DNA of 64,000 nucleotides from Tardiphaga sp052076105. Lineage in GTDB: Bacteria > Pseudomonadota > Alphaproteobacteria > Rhizobiales > Xanthobacteraceae. Location: contig NZ_CP197245.1 of assembly GCF_052076105.1 (NCBI RefSeq), positions 4,092,001 through 4,156,000 of the forward strand, read 5' to 3'. Positions 54,520 to 63,330 of the stretch are shown here, in pieces. A program made the position numbers and the translations under genes. How positions within the stretch are numbered: the first letter of the stretch is position 1; every line of letters begins with the position of its first letter. The notes under the pieces are model-generated. The model saw nothing but the letters and a program-made list of their open reading frames with translations, ran no database searches and was not told the DNA's origin.

Positions 54520-55338
54520 TCAGGCTGCGCGCAATTCGCCCTCGCCGTGAAACTGCAACAGACGATTGGCGAATTCCGCCACGGCGTTCAGCGTGACCTC
54601 AGGGGCTTCGCGATGTGGTGAATGCGCAGCGTGCGGAACGATCGTCACGTCCACCGGGCAATAGCACTCCGTCTCGGCGATCTCGATCTGCTTCATGGTG
54701 CCGTAGTGATCGTCCGCGCCCTGCAAAATCTGCACGGGCACACGCAGATAAGCGAGATAGTCGGAAATATCCCAGTCGCGGAACTGCGGATCGAGCCATG
54801 CACCATTCCAGCCATAGAACGCGTTGTCGACGTCATCATGCCAGCGCGCCAGCTTTGCTTTCAGATCACCCTGTTCGTAGGCCGTCTTGATGTCGGCGAT
54901 CGACGTTACGGAAATATCCTCGACGACGAAATGCGGCGCGATCATCGAGACGCCGCGGATGCGATGGTCCTGAATGCCGCCGGCATAGATCGTCGCGATG
55001 GATCCGCCATCGGAATGACCGACCAGCAAGCCGCGGCGAAAGCCGATGGCATCGAGCAGCTGCGGCAGCACGTCGAGCGCTTCGACATGCATGTAGTCCA
55101 GTGGCCGCGGCAGCGCGACCGGCGTCGATGCGCCGTAACCAGCGCGCGAATAGACGAAAACGCCGGCCCCGGTCGCCGCCTGCAGCTTGTCGGGAAAGTC
55201 GCCCCACAGCGCGACCGAGCCCAGACCTTCATGCAGCAGCACAATGGTCGGCGCCACATCCGGTTGCGGACCGATCATGCGGTATTCGAGTTCGGACGCA
55301 CCGATGGTCAGCCGTCCCGCAGATTTCAATGCGCTCAT
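54520..55338 (-). CDS. Alpha/beta hydrolase of the box gene cluster
   Basis: 272 residues from the ATG at 55338, no signal peptide. TIVLLHEGLGSVALWGDFPD holds the oxyanion region; the nucleophile elbow GLLVGHSDGGSIATIYAGG has a Ser. A charge-relay Asp is in LQGADDHYGT and a His in VPHAAHSPHREAP. Such hydrolases often accompany box genes; hydrolysis of an ester, lactone or thioester intermediate is inferred. It lies 16 bp after bclA. Confidence 0.88.
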   Translation of the reverse strand: MSALKSAGRLTIGASELEYRMIGPQPDVAPTIVLLHEGLGSVALWGDFPDKLQAATGAGVFVYSRAGYGASTPVALPRPLDYMHVEALDVLPQLLDAIGFRRGLLVGHSDGGSIATIYAGGIQDHRIRGVSMIAPHFVVEDISVTSIADIKTAYEQGDLKAKLARWHDDVDNAFYGWNGAWLDPQFRDWDISDYLAYLRVPVQILQGADDHYGTMKQIEIAETECYCPVDVTIVPHAAHSPHREAPEVTLNAVAEFANRLLQFHGEGELRAA

Positions 55339-55354
55339 CTTGTCATCCCCGGTT

Positions 55355-56905
55355 TCAGGCTGCCGCTCCATCGCGCAGTTTGAAGCGCTGGATTTTTCCG
55401 GTCGCGGTCTTGGGAAGGGAATCGACCACCTCGATCCAGCGTGGATACTTCCACGGACCGATCCGTTGCTTGACGTGATCCTTGAGCGAGTCGCGCAGGC
55501 CTTCCTGTACAGCATTCGGCTTCAGGACCACGAAGGCCTTTGGCTTCAGCAGCCCCTCGGCGTCGGCGGCCGGCACGACCGCCGCTTCGGATACGGCGGG
55601 ATGCGCAATCAGCGCGCTCTCCACCTCGAACGGGGAGACCCAGATGCCGGACACCTTGAACATGTCGTCGGCACGCCCGCAGAACGTATAGCGCCCGTCG
55701 GCATCGCGCACATATTTGTCGCCGGTGCGCGTCCAATGACCTTCAAAGGTGCGACGACTCTTGCTGCGCTGATTCCAGTATCCCTCACCGGCGGAAGGCG
55801 CATCAACGAGCATCTCGCCGATTTCTCCATCGGCGATATCGAGGCCCGCCTCATCGACGAGCCGCACGCGATAGCCTGGCACCGGCCGGCCGGACGTACC
55901 GTATTTGATATCGCCGGGAGCATTCGACAGAAAGATATGCAGCAGTTCTGTTGAGCCGACGCCATCGAGAATATCGACGCCGAAACGGCTCTTCCATCCA
56001 TTCCCCACCGGTTCCGGCAGCGCCTCGCCAGCCGAGGTGCAAATGCGCAGGCGCGGGAGGCGAACTTCCGTTTTGAACGCCTCATCATTCAGCATCGCCG
56101 CGAACAATGTCGGCACCCCGAAAAATATACTCGGCTGATAACGGCGCATCAGGCCGAACATGGTGGCCGGCGTCGGGCGCTCCGAATTGAGCACCGTCGT
56201 GGCGCCGACCGACATGGGAAATGTCATGGCGTTGCCGAGACCGTAAGCGAAATACAATTTGGCCGCAGACAGCCCGACATCATCCTCGCGGATGCCGAGA
56301 ACCTGCTTTCCATAGGTCGACGCTGTCGCTTCCAGACTGGCGTGCAGATGGCGAACGCCTTTCGGCATGCCCGTGGATCCGGATGAGTACAACCAGAAGG
56401 CCGGTTCGTCCGCATGGGTCGCGACCGTCGTGAAAGTCTTGCTCTCGTCGCTGATTTGATCTGCGAAACTCTTGTGACCTTTGGCATCGCCATTGACGAC
56501 GATGACGTGTTCAAGATCTGGCAAACGACCAAGCATGTCATCGACCACAGGCAACAGCGCCGCGGAAATGAACAGCACGCGCGCCCGGCAATCGGCCAGC
56601 ACATAGGCGTATTGTTCTGAGGTCAGCAGCGTATTGAGCGGCACCGGGACGATGCCGGCCCGGATCGCGCCAAGGAACACCACCGGAAAGTCGACGGTGT
56701 CGAGCATGATCATCGCGACGCGTTCCTCGCGCCGGACGCCGAGCCGCTTCAGTAGATTGGCCAGTTGGCAGCTTTTTGCCTGCAGGTCGCCATAGGTCAG
56801 TTCGGTCACGGTATCGGTGAAGGCAAGCTTGCTGCCGCGGCCCTCATCGATGTTGCGGTCGAGAAGCCAGGTCACCGCATTGTAAGAATTGGACGGCCCA
56901 CTCAT
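55355..56905 (-). CDS. bclA: Benzoate-CoA ligase
   Basis: 516 residues from the ATG at 56905 (MSGPSNSYNAVTWLLDRNID). Motifs: P-loop WLYSSGSTGMPKGVRHLHA, LDGVGSTELLHIFLSN (characteristic of benzoate/4-hydroxybenzoate ligases), and the C-terminal Lys in LPKTATGKIQRFKLRDG. It activates benzoate to benzoyl-CoA, the substrate of BoxAB. It is divergent from boxR, with a 12-bp palindrome in the shared promoter region. Confidence 0.93.
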   Translation of the reverse strand: MSGPSNSYNAVTWLLDRNIDEGRGSKLAFTDTVTELTYGDLQAKSCQLANLLKRLGVRREERVAMIMLDTVDFPVVFLGAIRAGIVPVPLNTLLTSEQYAYVLADCRARVLFISAALLPVVDDMLGRLPDLEHVIVVNGDAKGHKSFADQISDESKTFTTVATHADEPAFWLYSSGSTGMPKGVRHLHASLEATASTYGKQVLGIREDDVGLSAAKLYFAYGLGNAMTFPMSVGATTVLNSERPTPATMFGLMRRYQPSIFFGVPTLFAAMLNDEAFKTEVRLPRLRICTSAGEALPEPVGNGWKSRFGVDILDGVGSTELLHIFLSNAPGDIKYGTSGRPVPGYRVRLVDEAGLDIADGEIGEMLVDAPSAGEGYWNQRSKSRRTFEGHWTRTGDKYVRDADGRYTFCGRADDMFKVSGIWVSPFEVESALIAHPAVSEAAVVPAADAEGLLKPKAFVVLKPNAVQEGLRDSLKDHVKQRIGPWKYPRWIEVVDSLPKTATGKIQRFKLRDGAAA

Positions 56906-56970
56906 GATGCGTCTGCACCTTGGGCGATTCCACAACCGTTGTTCACGGTGCTCTCCCTGTCGTCTTTTTT

Positions 56971-56985
56971 GAATTATAATTCATA
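56971..56985. promoter_or_regulatory. Palindromic operator in the bclA/boxR divergent promoter
   Basis: GAATTATAATTCATA, of which GAATTATAATTC is a perfect 12-bp palindrome. The same 15 bases occur at 63286-63300 before livK2. It lies 66-80 bp before bclA and 79-93 bp before boxR and contains TATAAT on both strands, so a bound repressor would hide a -10-like element. A BoxR site is the natural guess. Confidence 0.7.
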
Positions 56986-57063
56986 TAAAGTCACCAACTC
57001 CGGTTGCTGTCAATCGCATCCGGAATTATCTTTCCTGAAATCCTCGACGAGCACACGCGCCCC

Positions 57064-57975
57064 ATGACCGACCAGGCCGATCCCGAAACCGCCTTTCTTG
57101 AACAGCTCGGCCAGCGCGTCCGCACTATGCGCGGCCTGCGCGGCATGTCGCGAAAGGTGCTGGCGAAAGTGTCGGGGATTTCGGAGCGCTACATCGCGCA
57201 ACTAGAAAGCGGCAAGGGCAACGTATCTATCGTGCTACTGCGCCGGGTGTCCGGCGCCATGGGTGCCCATCTTGAGGATCTCATTCCGGCGGACGAACCG
57301 ACCACGGAGTGGCCAGTCATTCGCGACCTCGTGCGCAACGCGACACCGAACCAGATCGCCGAGGCCAAGGATGTTCTCGCCGGCCGCGAGCACAGCCCGT
57401 TCCAGAATTATATGTCATTCAGCGGCATCGCCCTGATCGGGCTGCGCGGCGCCGGAAAATCGACGCTTGGGAAATTGCTGGCGGACAAGATCGGCTGGAA
57501 CTTCGTCGAGCTCAACAAGGAGATCGAGCAGCACAACGGACTATCGGTCGCCGAGATCATCGCGCTCTATGGACAGGAAGGCTTTCGCCGCATGGAACAG
57601 GCCGCGCTGAACGGCCTGCTGGGACGCAAGGAGCCCATCGTCCTTGCGACCGGCGGCGGCATTGTCTCGGAACCGGTGACTTTCGATCGCGTATTGTCAT
57701 CGTTCTACACGATCTGGCTTAAGGCCAAGCCCGAGGAGCATATGGCGCGCGTCCGTCGCCAGGGTGACTTGCGCCCGATGGCGGACGACCGCTCCGCCAT
57801 GCAGGAATTGCGCACGATCCTGCTGAGCCGTGAACCGCTCTATGCCCGCGCCTCCGCCATTGTCGATACGGCCGGCCTCAGCAAGGACAAGGCTGCCGCG
57901 CAGCTGGTCGGCGCGGTATCGCGCGTCTTGAACACCAATGCCCAGGCCTTCGGACTGAGAAGCGCTGCGTCGTGA
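57064..57975 (+). CDS. boxR: BoxR/BzdR-type regulator: XRE helix-turn-helix fused to a shikimate-kinase-like domain
   Basis: 303 residues from the ATG at 57064. The N-terminal XRE HTH is FLEQLGQRVRTMRGLRGMSR then SGISERYIAQLESGKGN. A linker leads to a shikimate-kinase-like domain with Walker A ALIGLRGAGKSTLGKLLADK and VLATGGGIVSEP. In Azoarcus, BzdR/BoxR repress benzoate genes and release DNA on binding benzoyl-CoA in the kinase-like domain. Position and architecture give the same role here. The upstream TTG at 57004 was rejected as a start. Confidence 0.93.
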   Translation: MTDQADPETAFLEQLGQRVRTMRGLRGMSRKVLAKVSGISERYIAQLESGKGNVSIVLLRRVSGAMGAHLEDLIPADEPTTEWPVIRDLVRNATPNQIAEAKDVLAGREHSPFQNYMSFSGIALIGLRGAGKSTLGKLLADKIGWNFVELNKEIEQHNGLSVAEIIALYGQEGFRRMEQAALNGLLGRKEPIVLATGGGIVSEPVTFDRVLSSFYTIWLKAKPEEHMARVRRQGDLRPMADDRSAMQELRTILLSREPLYARASAIVDTAGLSKDKAAAQLVGAVSRVLNTNAQAFGLRSAAS

Positions 57976-58445
57976 CACTGGGCGAGCTTCTGCAGGCGCG
58001 CGGCTTCGATCCCGTCGGTGCAATGGCGATCCGCAATACCCTGCATTCCGAGGACGTCTCGAACGATTTTCGCGATCTCGCCGATGTCATCAGCGCCAAT
58101 GCGCTGCCGATGTATGACCGGATGCAGGACGGACCGCGCATCGCGCATCAGGCCGCCGTGCTCTCCTTTGCCGCAACCGACGGCGGACAGGCGCGCCTGA
58201 CAAGCCTGCGAACCTTCCTGCTGCGCAAACCGGGAAGTGTTCCCGGCGACATTGTCTATGATTACGACGCCGCGCACCTGCTCCACAGTTTCATAGCACG
58301 CGCCACGACGCCCTGTTTTTACGACGCCATTGAGCGGGAAGAGCTCAACGATCTGTTCGGCCGCCTCGTGGTGCAATGGCCGGAGCCGTTGTCCGACAAT
58401 ATTCTTGCGGCCAATGATGATGCATTGACCGTCGTCGTGGCCTGA
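57972..58445 (+). CDS. Hypothetical protein translationally coupled to boxR
   Basis: 157 residues starting at a GTG (57972) that overlaps the boxR stop by 4 bp (GTGA). Soluble, no signal peptide. I do not recognise a defined family. The N-terminal TLGELLQARGFDPVGAMAIR and the late ELNDLFGRLVVQWPEP faintly recall the N-terminal region of GIY-YIG-nuclease-associated proteins, but no nuclease domain follows. The tight overlap implies that it is made with BoxR and may act in the same pathway. It is convergent with livF2, 4 bp away. Confidence 0.7.
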   Translation: MTLGELLQARGFDPVGAMAIRNTLHSEDVSNDFRDLADVISANALPMYDRMQDGPRIAHQAAVLSFAATDGGQARLTSLRTFLLRKPGSVPGDIVYDYDAAHLLHSFIARATTPCFYDAIEREELNDLFGRLVVQWPEPLSDNILAANDDALTVVVA

Positions 58446-58449
58446 TCAC

Positions 58450-59160
58450 TCAAACGCCGAGATGGCGTTCCAGCACGTCCGGCTGCGCGGCTAATGCCGC
58501 TGGCGTTCCGTCGAACACCACGCACCCCTTCGACAGGATCACCATTCGGTCGGCGACTTTCGCGAGACTCCGAAAATCCTTGTCGACGACGATGGTCGCG
58601 ATGCCCTCGCCCCGAACGATCGCCAGTGTTCGCCAGATCGACTGCGCCACCAGCGGCGCCAAACCTTCGGTGGCCTCATCGATCATGATCATATCGGGAT
58701 TGGTCATCAGCGCGCGACCAATGGTAAGCATCTGCTGTTCGCCGCCCGACAGTTGATGCCCACCATTATTGCGGCGTTCATGCAGACGCGGAAACAGCTC
58801 GAAGATTTTCGACAGGGTCCAGGATTGACGCCCGTGATTGCCTGGTCGCGCAGCCATCACCAGATTTTCGGTCACCGACAGCGATCCGAAAATACCTCGG
58901 CCCTCCGGCACCAGCGCCATGCCGCATCGCGCGATCGTTTCGGGCGCTGCATTGCGGATATCGCGGCCGTGGAAGCGCAGATCGCCACGGCAAAGGGGCA
59001 TCAATCCCATCAGCGAACGCAGCAGCGTGGTCTTGCCCATGCCGTTGCGACCGATCAACGCCACCTGCTCTCCCGGTGCGAAGACCAGATCGACGCCATG
59101 CAGAATCTGGCTGGCCCCGTAAAAGGCATCGAGCTTCTCCATCTCGAGCAACGCCGTCAT
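58450..59160 (-). CDS. HAAT ABC transporter ATPase, LivF-like (benzoate cluster)
   Basis: 236 residues. Walker A ALIGRNGMGKTTLLRSLMG, signature HQLSGGEQQMLTIGRALM, Walker B MIMIDEATEGLAPLV (Ala for the usual Pro after Glu, a common LivF variant), and H-loop-region IVVDKDFRSLAKVAD, where the usual VEQN is replaced by VDKD. It is the last gene of livKHMGF2; its ATG overlaps livG by 4 bp. Confidence 0.9.
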   Translation of the reverse strand: MTALLEMEKLDAFYGASQILHGVDLVFAPGEQVALIGRNGMGKTTLLRSLMGLMPLCRGDLRFHGRDIRNAAPETIARCGMALVPEGRGIFGSLSVTENLVMAARPGNHGRQSWTLSKIFELFPRLHERRNNGGHQLSGGEQQMLTIGRALMTNPDMIMIDEATEGLAPLVAQSIWRTLAIVRGEGIATIVVDKDFRSLAKVADRMVILSKGCVVFDGTPAALAAQPDVLERHLGV

Positions 59161-59915
59161 GCGATGCCTCCGTCAGCACCGAGATAGGCGGCGCGCACGC
59201 CGGGATCCACGCGCACGTCCTGCGGCAAGCCTGTGGCGATGACACGGCCGTCCTGCATCACCGTCAACCGGTCTGCAAGCTCGAACACGGCGTCCATGTC
59301 GTGTTCCACCACCAGCACCGTACGGTCGGTCTTCAGCGACGCAATCAATCCGATGATACCCCGCGCTTCCGATGGCCCCATGCCGGCCAGTGGCTCGTCG
59401 AGCAAAATGACCCGCGGATTGGTCGCCAGCACCATCGCGATTTCGAGCTGGCGCTGTTCGCCGTGACTCAGTTTGTCGGCAATGATCTGCGACCGTGCAG
59501 ATAACCCGACCCGGTCGATCGCATCGGTGACCAGCTGGAGATATGGCCGGTCGCATCGCGTGCCGCCAAACATCCGGAGCGGCGTAGTTGAACGAGCCTG
59601 CGCTGCAAGACGAACATTCTCGTGCACGCTGAATTGTGCAAACAACGTCGTCTTCTGATAGGCGCGGCCGAGGCCAGCACGCGCGCGGCGGTCCGGCGAC
59701 AACAACGTGATATCCGCACCATTCAGCAGGACCTCACCCGAGGTTGGCAGAAGTTCGCCGGCCAGCAGATTGATCAGTGTGGATTTTCCGGCGCCGTTCG
59801 GGCCGATCACAGCATGGATCTCGCCCGCGCGAATGTCGATCGACACATCGGAGACAGCCAGCAGTCCTCCGAAGCGCTTCTGCAATCCAGCAGCACGCAG
59901 CGCAACGTCATGCAT
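59157..59915 (-). CDS. HAAT ABC transporter ATPase, LivG-like (benzoate cluster)
   Basis: 252 residues from the ATG at 59915, which lies 8 bp inside the livM end. Walker A VIGPNGAGKSTLINLLAG, signature DKLSHGEQRQLEIAMVL, Walker B VILLDEPLAGMGPSEA and H-loop VLVVEHDMDAVFELAD are all normal. This contrasts with the atypical signature in the LivG of the betaine block. Confidence 0.92.
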   Translation of the reverse strand: MHDVALRAAGLQKRFGGLLAVSDVSIDIRAGEIHAVIGPNGAGKSTLINLLAGELLPTSGEVLLNGADITLLSPDRRARAGLGRAYQKTTLFAQFSVHENVRLAAQARSTTPLRMFGGTRCDRPYLQLVTDAIDRVGLSARSQIIADKLSHGEQRQLEIAMVLATNPRVILLDEPLAGMGPSEARGIIGLIASLKTDRTVLVVEHDMDAVFELADRLTVMQDGRVIATGLPQDVRVDPGVRAAYLGADGGIA

Positions 59916-60912
59916 GACGAGCCTCCGCAGCTGCAGGCTTGATCTCGGCCGCGCGTTGCGGCGACACCCCGAACACCATCGACCAGATCTGCCGGACACC
60001 ATTGGGCAGCAGGATGACGATGCCAATGATGATCAAGCCTTCGACAAGCTTCCAGTTGTCGAGATGCGCCTTCAACACTTCTTCCATGCCGATCAAAACC
60101 AGCGCACCGACCAGCGGCCCGGTGACCGAGCGCAGGCCACCGATCAGCACCATGACCAGGATTGTCGCCGACTGGTGCCATCCCAGCATCTGCGGCGCGA
60201 CGAAGCCGAACTGGGCCGCGGCCAGATAACCGGCAAGGCCGGCCAGCGCGCCGGATAGGGTGAATGCCGTCAGGCGGAGGCGAAAGATCGGAAAGCCGAG
60301 CGACCGCGCCCGCCGCTCATTGTCCCGGGCTGCCGCCAGCGCCCGCCCGAAAGGTGAGCGAACCACTATCGTAAGCAGAGCGATCACGCCAACCAGGAAA
60401 CCCAGCACGACAAAGTAGAAAGTCATGGGCTTGTCGAGATCGAGCAATTGGCGGCCGGCAATGGCGATCTCGGGCCGGATGTTGATGGAGATGCCATCCG
60501 ATCCGCCCGCGAATTTGGTATCGTGGAAGAAGAAGAACAGCATCTCGCCAAAGGCAAGCGTCACCATGATGAAATAGACGCCGCGGGTACGCAGCACCAG
60601 CCCGCCAATCAGCAGGGCCGCGGTGCCGGAGCACAGGATCGCAACCGGAAGCGTCGTTAACAGCGACGCCGCATCATAACGAGGCGACAACAGCGCAAGT
60701 ACGTATCCGGCAAGGCCGAAAAAGGCAGCATGGCAAAGGCTCACCAGACCGCCATGGCCGACCACGAGATTCAGTGACATGGCCAGCATGCCCATGATGA
60801 GCGCCTTGGCAAAGAATTGCGTGTAATAGGTCGATACATAGAATGGCAGCGCAATCGCCATTGCCAGACAGGCGACACCGAACAATCGGACCCGCAGATT
60901 GGGCATGCTCAT
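59908..60912 (-). CDS. HAAT ABC transporter permease, LivM-like (benzoate cluster)
   Basis: 334 residues from the ATG at 60912; ATGs at 60921 and 60906 are alternatives. Family core: LIMGMLAMSLNLVVGHGGLV, LRTRGVYFIMVTLAFGEMLF and TILVMVLIGGLRSVTGPLVG. Many membrane spans. It starts 1 bp after livH. Confidence 0.92.
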   Translation of the reverse strand: MSMPNLRVRLFGVACLAMAIALPFYVSTYYTQFFAKALIMGMLAMSLNLVVGHGGLVSLCHAAFFGLAGYVLALLSPRYDAASLLTTLPVAILCSGTAALLIGGLVLRTRGVYFIMVTLAFGEMLFFFFHDTKFAGGSDGISINIRPEIAIAGRQLLDLDKPMTFYFVVLGFLVGVIALLTIVVRSPFGRALAAARDNERRARSLGFPIFRLRLTAFTLSGALAGLAGYLAAAQFGFVAPQMLGWHQSATILVMVLIGGLRSVTGPLVGALVLIGMEEVLKAHLDNWKLVEGLIIIGIVILLPNGVRQIWSMVFGVSPQRAAEIKPAAAEARHA

Positions 60913-60913
60913 A

Positions 60914-61786
60914 TCAAGCATCCTGGCGTCCGAGAATTCCACTCGGCCGCCACAGCAACACAACTGCCATCAACACATAGATCAGAATGCTGGACACGCT
61001 GGGAAAGAACACCTTTCCGAACGTATCTGTGAGGCCGATCAGCAGTGCACCGACGGCTGCACCAGCGACCGAACCGATGCCGCCGAGCACGACCACGACA
61101 AAGGACAGGATCAGCATGCCGTCCCCCATGCCGGGAAACACTGTCGAGATCGGCGCGATCAGGATGCCGCCGAGCGCCGCCAGCGCGATGCCGGCAGCGA
61201 AGACGTAACGATTGACCCGGTCGAACTTGATGCCGAGCACGCGCGCCATCTCGCGATTTTCCGAACCCGCCCGCACGATCATGCCGATTTTGGTGCGCGC
61301 GATCACGAAGAAGATGACGAGCGCCGCCATCAGGCAGAATACACAGATCGCCAGCCGGTAAACCGGATAGGACAGGTTATCGGTCAACTGGATCGATCCC
61401 GACAACCACGCCGGTGGAGCGACCGCGTGCACGTCCTTGCCGAACAACACCTGCCTGATTTCATCGATGACCAGGATGAGGCCGAAGCTGAGCAGCACCT
61501 GTGCCAGATGATCCCGGCCATAGAGAAGACGAACGAAAACGGTCTCAAGCAGAATGCCGACGACAAAAGCAACCAGCACGCCGCCAAGCAGGGCGACGAC
61601 AAAACTGCCGGTCATCAACGTGATCCAGTAAGCCAGATAAGCGCCGAGCATATAGAAGGCGCCATGGGCGAGATTGATGACTCCCAGGATGCCGAACACC
61701 AGTGTCAGACCGCTCGCGACAAGGAACAGAACCGCGCCGTACTGAACCGCATTCAGCAACTGAACGCCTAGTGTGATGAAGTCCAT
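60914..61786 (-). CDS. HAAT ABC transporter permease, LivH-like (benzoate cluster)
   Basis: 290 residues from the ATG at 61786 (MDFITLGVQLLNAVQYGAV). Family motifs are LVASGLTLVFGILGVINLAH near the N-terminus and ILSFVVVVLGGIGSVAGAAV near the C-terminus. It is separated from livK by 155 bp in which I see no gene. Confidence 0.92.
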   Translation of the reverse strand: MDFITLGVQLLNAVQYGAVLFLVASGLTLVFGILGVINLAHGAFYMLGAYLAYWITLMTGSFVVALLGGVLVAFVVGILLETVFVRLLYGRDHLAQVLLSFGLILVIDEIRQVLFGKDVHAVAPPAWLSGSIQLTDNLSYPVYRLAICVFCLMAALVIFFVIARTKIGMIVRAGSENREMARVLGIKFDRVNRYVFAAGIALAALGGILIAPISTVFPGMGDGMLILSFVVVVLGGIGSVAGAAVGALLIGLTDTFGKVFFPSVSSILIYVLMAVVLLWRPSGILGRQDA

Positions 61787-61941
61787 CAGATCAATCCAAC
61801 CATGTCGGGCCACATTCGGTCATCGGCACAGTTAGGCATGAGGCCACGTCTGACTGCGCCGCGGCATTTCCGTCACCGAAGGCGTCACGCGCAACAGGCT
61901 TCGACGACCCGATCTCCATCGACTGACCGCGCAACGATGCT

Positions 61942-63150
61942 TCAGGTCAACTTGCAGCCCCGCGCGGGGTCGTCGACATTGGCTTGGGCGATCGAGATCA
62001 TCTCGTTCCGCCCGTTGCGAACCTCGCGCAGATAGATGTTCTGGATCGGGTTATGCGCCTTGTTGAAAGACAATGGCCCGCGAGGGCTGTCGATCTTCGC
62101 AGCCCCCATCGCCGCGATCATCTTGTCGCGCGCATTGAAGTCGCCGCCGACAGCTGTCAGCCCGATATCCAGCAGCGCCGCGCCATCATAGCCCTGTACG
62201 GCGTAGATATCGCCGTCCTTGCCTGTCTTGGCCTTGAAAGCCTTGAGGAAGGCGAGATTGGCGGGATTGTCGAGATTGTCCGCGTAATGCAGCGTCGTCC
62301 TGATGCCCTTGGCGGCTTCGCCCTGCGCTTCGATGGTACCGTCGGTGAGAAAGCCTGCGCCATAAAGCGGGATGGTCTTGTTCAGACCCGCCGCCGCATA
62401 GTCCTTGACGAACTTCACCGCGCCACCGCCTGCAAAGAAGCTGAACACGGCATCCGGCTTCAACTGCGCGATCTGCGTGATCAGTGCCTGAAATTCCACC
62501 TCTGGAAATGGCACCGTCAGGTCCGCGACGATCTTGCCGCCGTTCTTGGTGAAGTTTTCAGCGAAGGCCCCGATCATCTCGGCACCAGCCGTATAACGCC
62601 ATGTGATAGTGACCACGTTCTTGATACCGGCATCGGCCATCACCTTGCCCATCGGGTAGGTGCTCTGCCAGTTCGAGAACGAGGTGCGGAAGATGTTCGG
62701 CGCGCAGGCGGGACCAGTCGCGTCATTGGCGCCGGCATTCGGAATGATCAGCAGCGTCTTGGTATCGCGCGCAACCTTGACCATGGCCATGGCCACACCC
62801 GAGTGGACCGTGCCGACAACCACGTCAGCCTTCTCGCGGCCGACCAGCCGGTTCATGTTGTCGGTGGCTGCCTCCGGCTTCGATTCATCGTCCACCTGCA
62901 CGAACGCAATGTCGCGCCCGCCGAGCTTGCCGCCCTTTTGTTCGACATAGAGGCGGAAGCCGTCATCGATGAACTGGCCGAGCTTCGCATAGGTCCCCGT
63001 GTAGGGAAGCATCATCCCCACCTTCAACGGCGCGTTTTGCGCGATGGCCGGGCTATGAAGCGGCGACGTAACAATGAACGTTGCAGCGCCGGCGGTCCCG
63101 GACAGCATGGCGCGCCGCGTCAGCGGACGCAGAAATCCCTTGGTGATCAT
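61942..63150 (-). CDS. HAAT periplasmic substrate-binding protein, LivK-like (benzoate cluster)
   Basis: 402 residues from the ATG at 63150. The N-terminus has a twin-arginine-like signal (RPLTRRAMLSGTAGAATF) cleaved after AIAQ or nearby. Peripla_BP_6 features: KVGMMLPYTGTYAKLGQFID, FVQVDDESKPEAATDNMNRL and PNAGANDATGPACAPNIFRT. Relatives next to aromatic-acid genes bind benzoate-type compounds in Rhodopseudomonas (family knowledge), so aromatic-acid uptake is likely here. Its promoter region carries the same 15-bp palindromic element as bclA/boxR. Confidence 0.9.
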   Translation of the reverse strand: MITKGFLRPLTRRAMLSGTAGAATFIVTSPLHSPAIAQNAPLKVGMMLPYTGTYAKLGQFIDDGFRLYVEQKGGKLGGRDIAFVQVDDESKPEAATDNMNRLVGREKADVVVGTVHSGVAMAMVKVARDTKTLLIIPNAGANDATGPACAPNIFRTSFSNWQSTYPMGKVMADAGIKNVVTITWRYTAGAEMIGAFAENFTKNGGKIVADLTVPFPEVEFQALITQIAQLKPDAVFSFFAGGGAVKFVKDYAAAGLNKTIPLYGAGFLTDGTIEAQGEAAKGIRTTLHYADNLDNPANLAFLKAFKAKTGKDGDIYAVQGYDGAALLDIGLTAVGGDFNARDKMIAAMGAAKIDSPRGPLSFNKAHNPIQNIYLREVRNGRNEMISIAQANVDDPARGCKLT

Positions 63151-63285
63151 CAACTCGCCTCCCCTCGGAATAATTGATGGCCGGTTGGCCCGGCCTAACA
63201 ATGCAGACTAACGCCCGGCGGGAGCATTGCCCTCCGCTCGCGTTATCGTCCCTGCAGCATAATGCACGAAATTGAGGAAGATCAA

Positions 63286-63300
63286 GAATTATAATTCATA
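63286..63300. promoter_or_regulatory. Palindromic operator upstream of livK2
   Basis: GAATTATAATTCATA, identical over 15 bp to the element at 56971-56985, lies 136-150 bp before the livK2 ATG in the 180-bp gap after the LysR gene. Two TGCA tetramers lie nearby at 63253 and 63263, 10 bp apart; TGCA repeats are described for BzdR operators. Confidence 0.65.
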
Positions 63301-63330
63301 ATTGGTAGCCAGTAGCCACGCTCATTCAAA

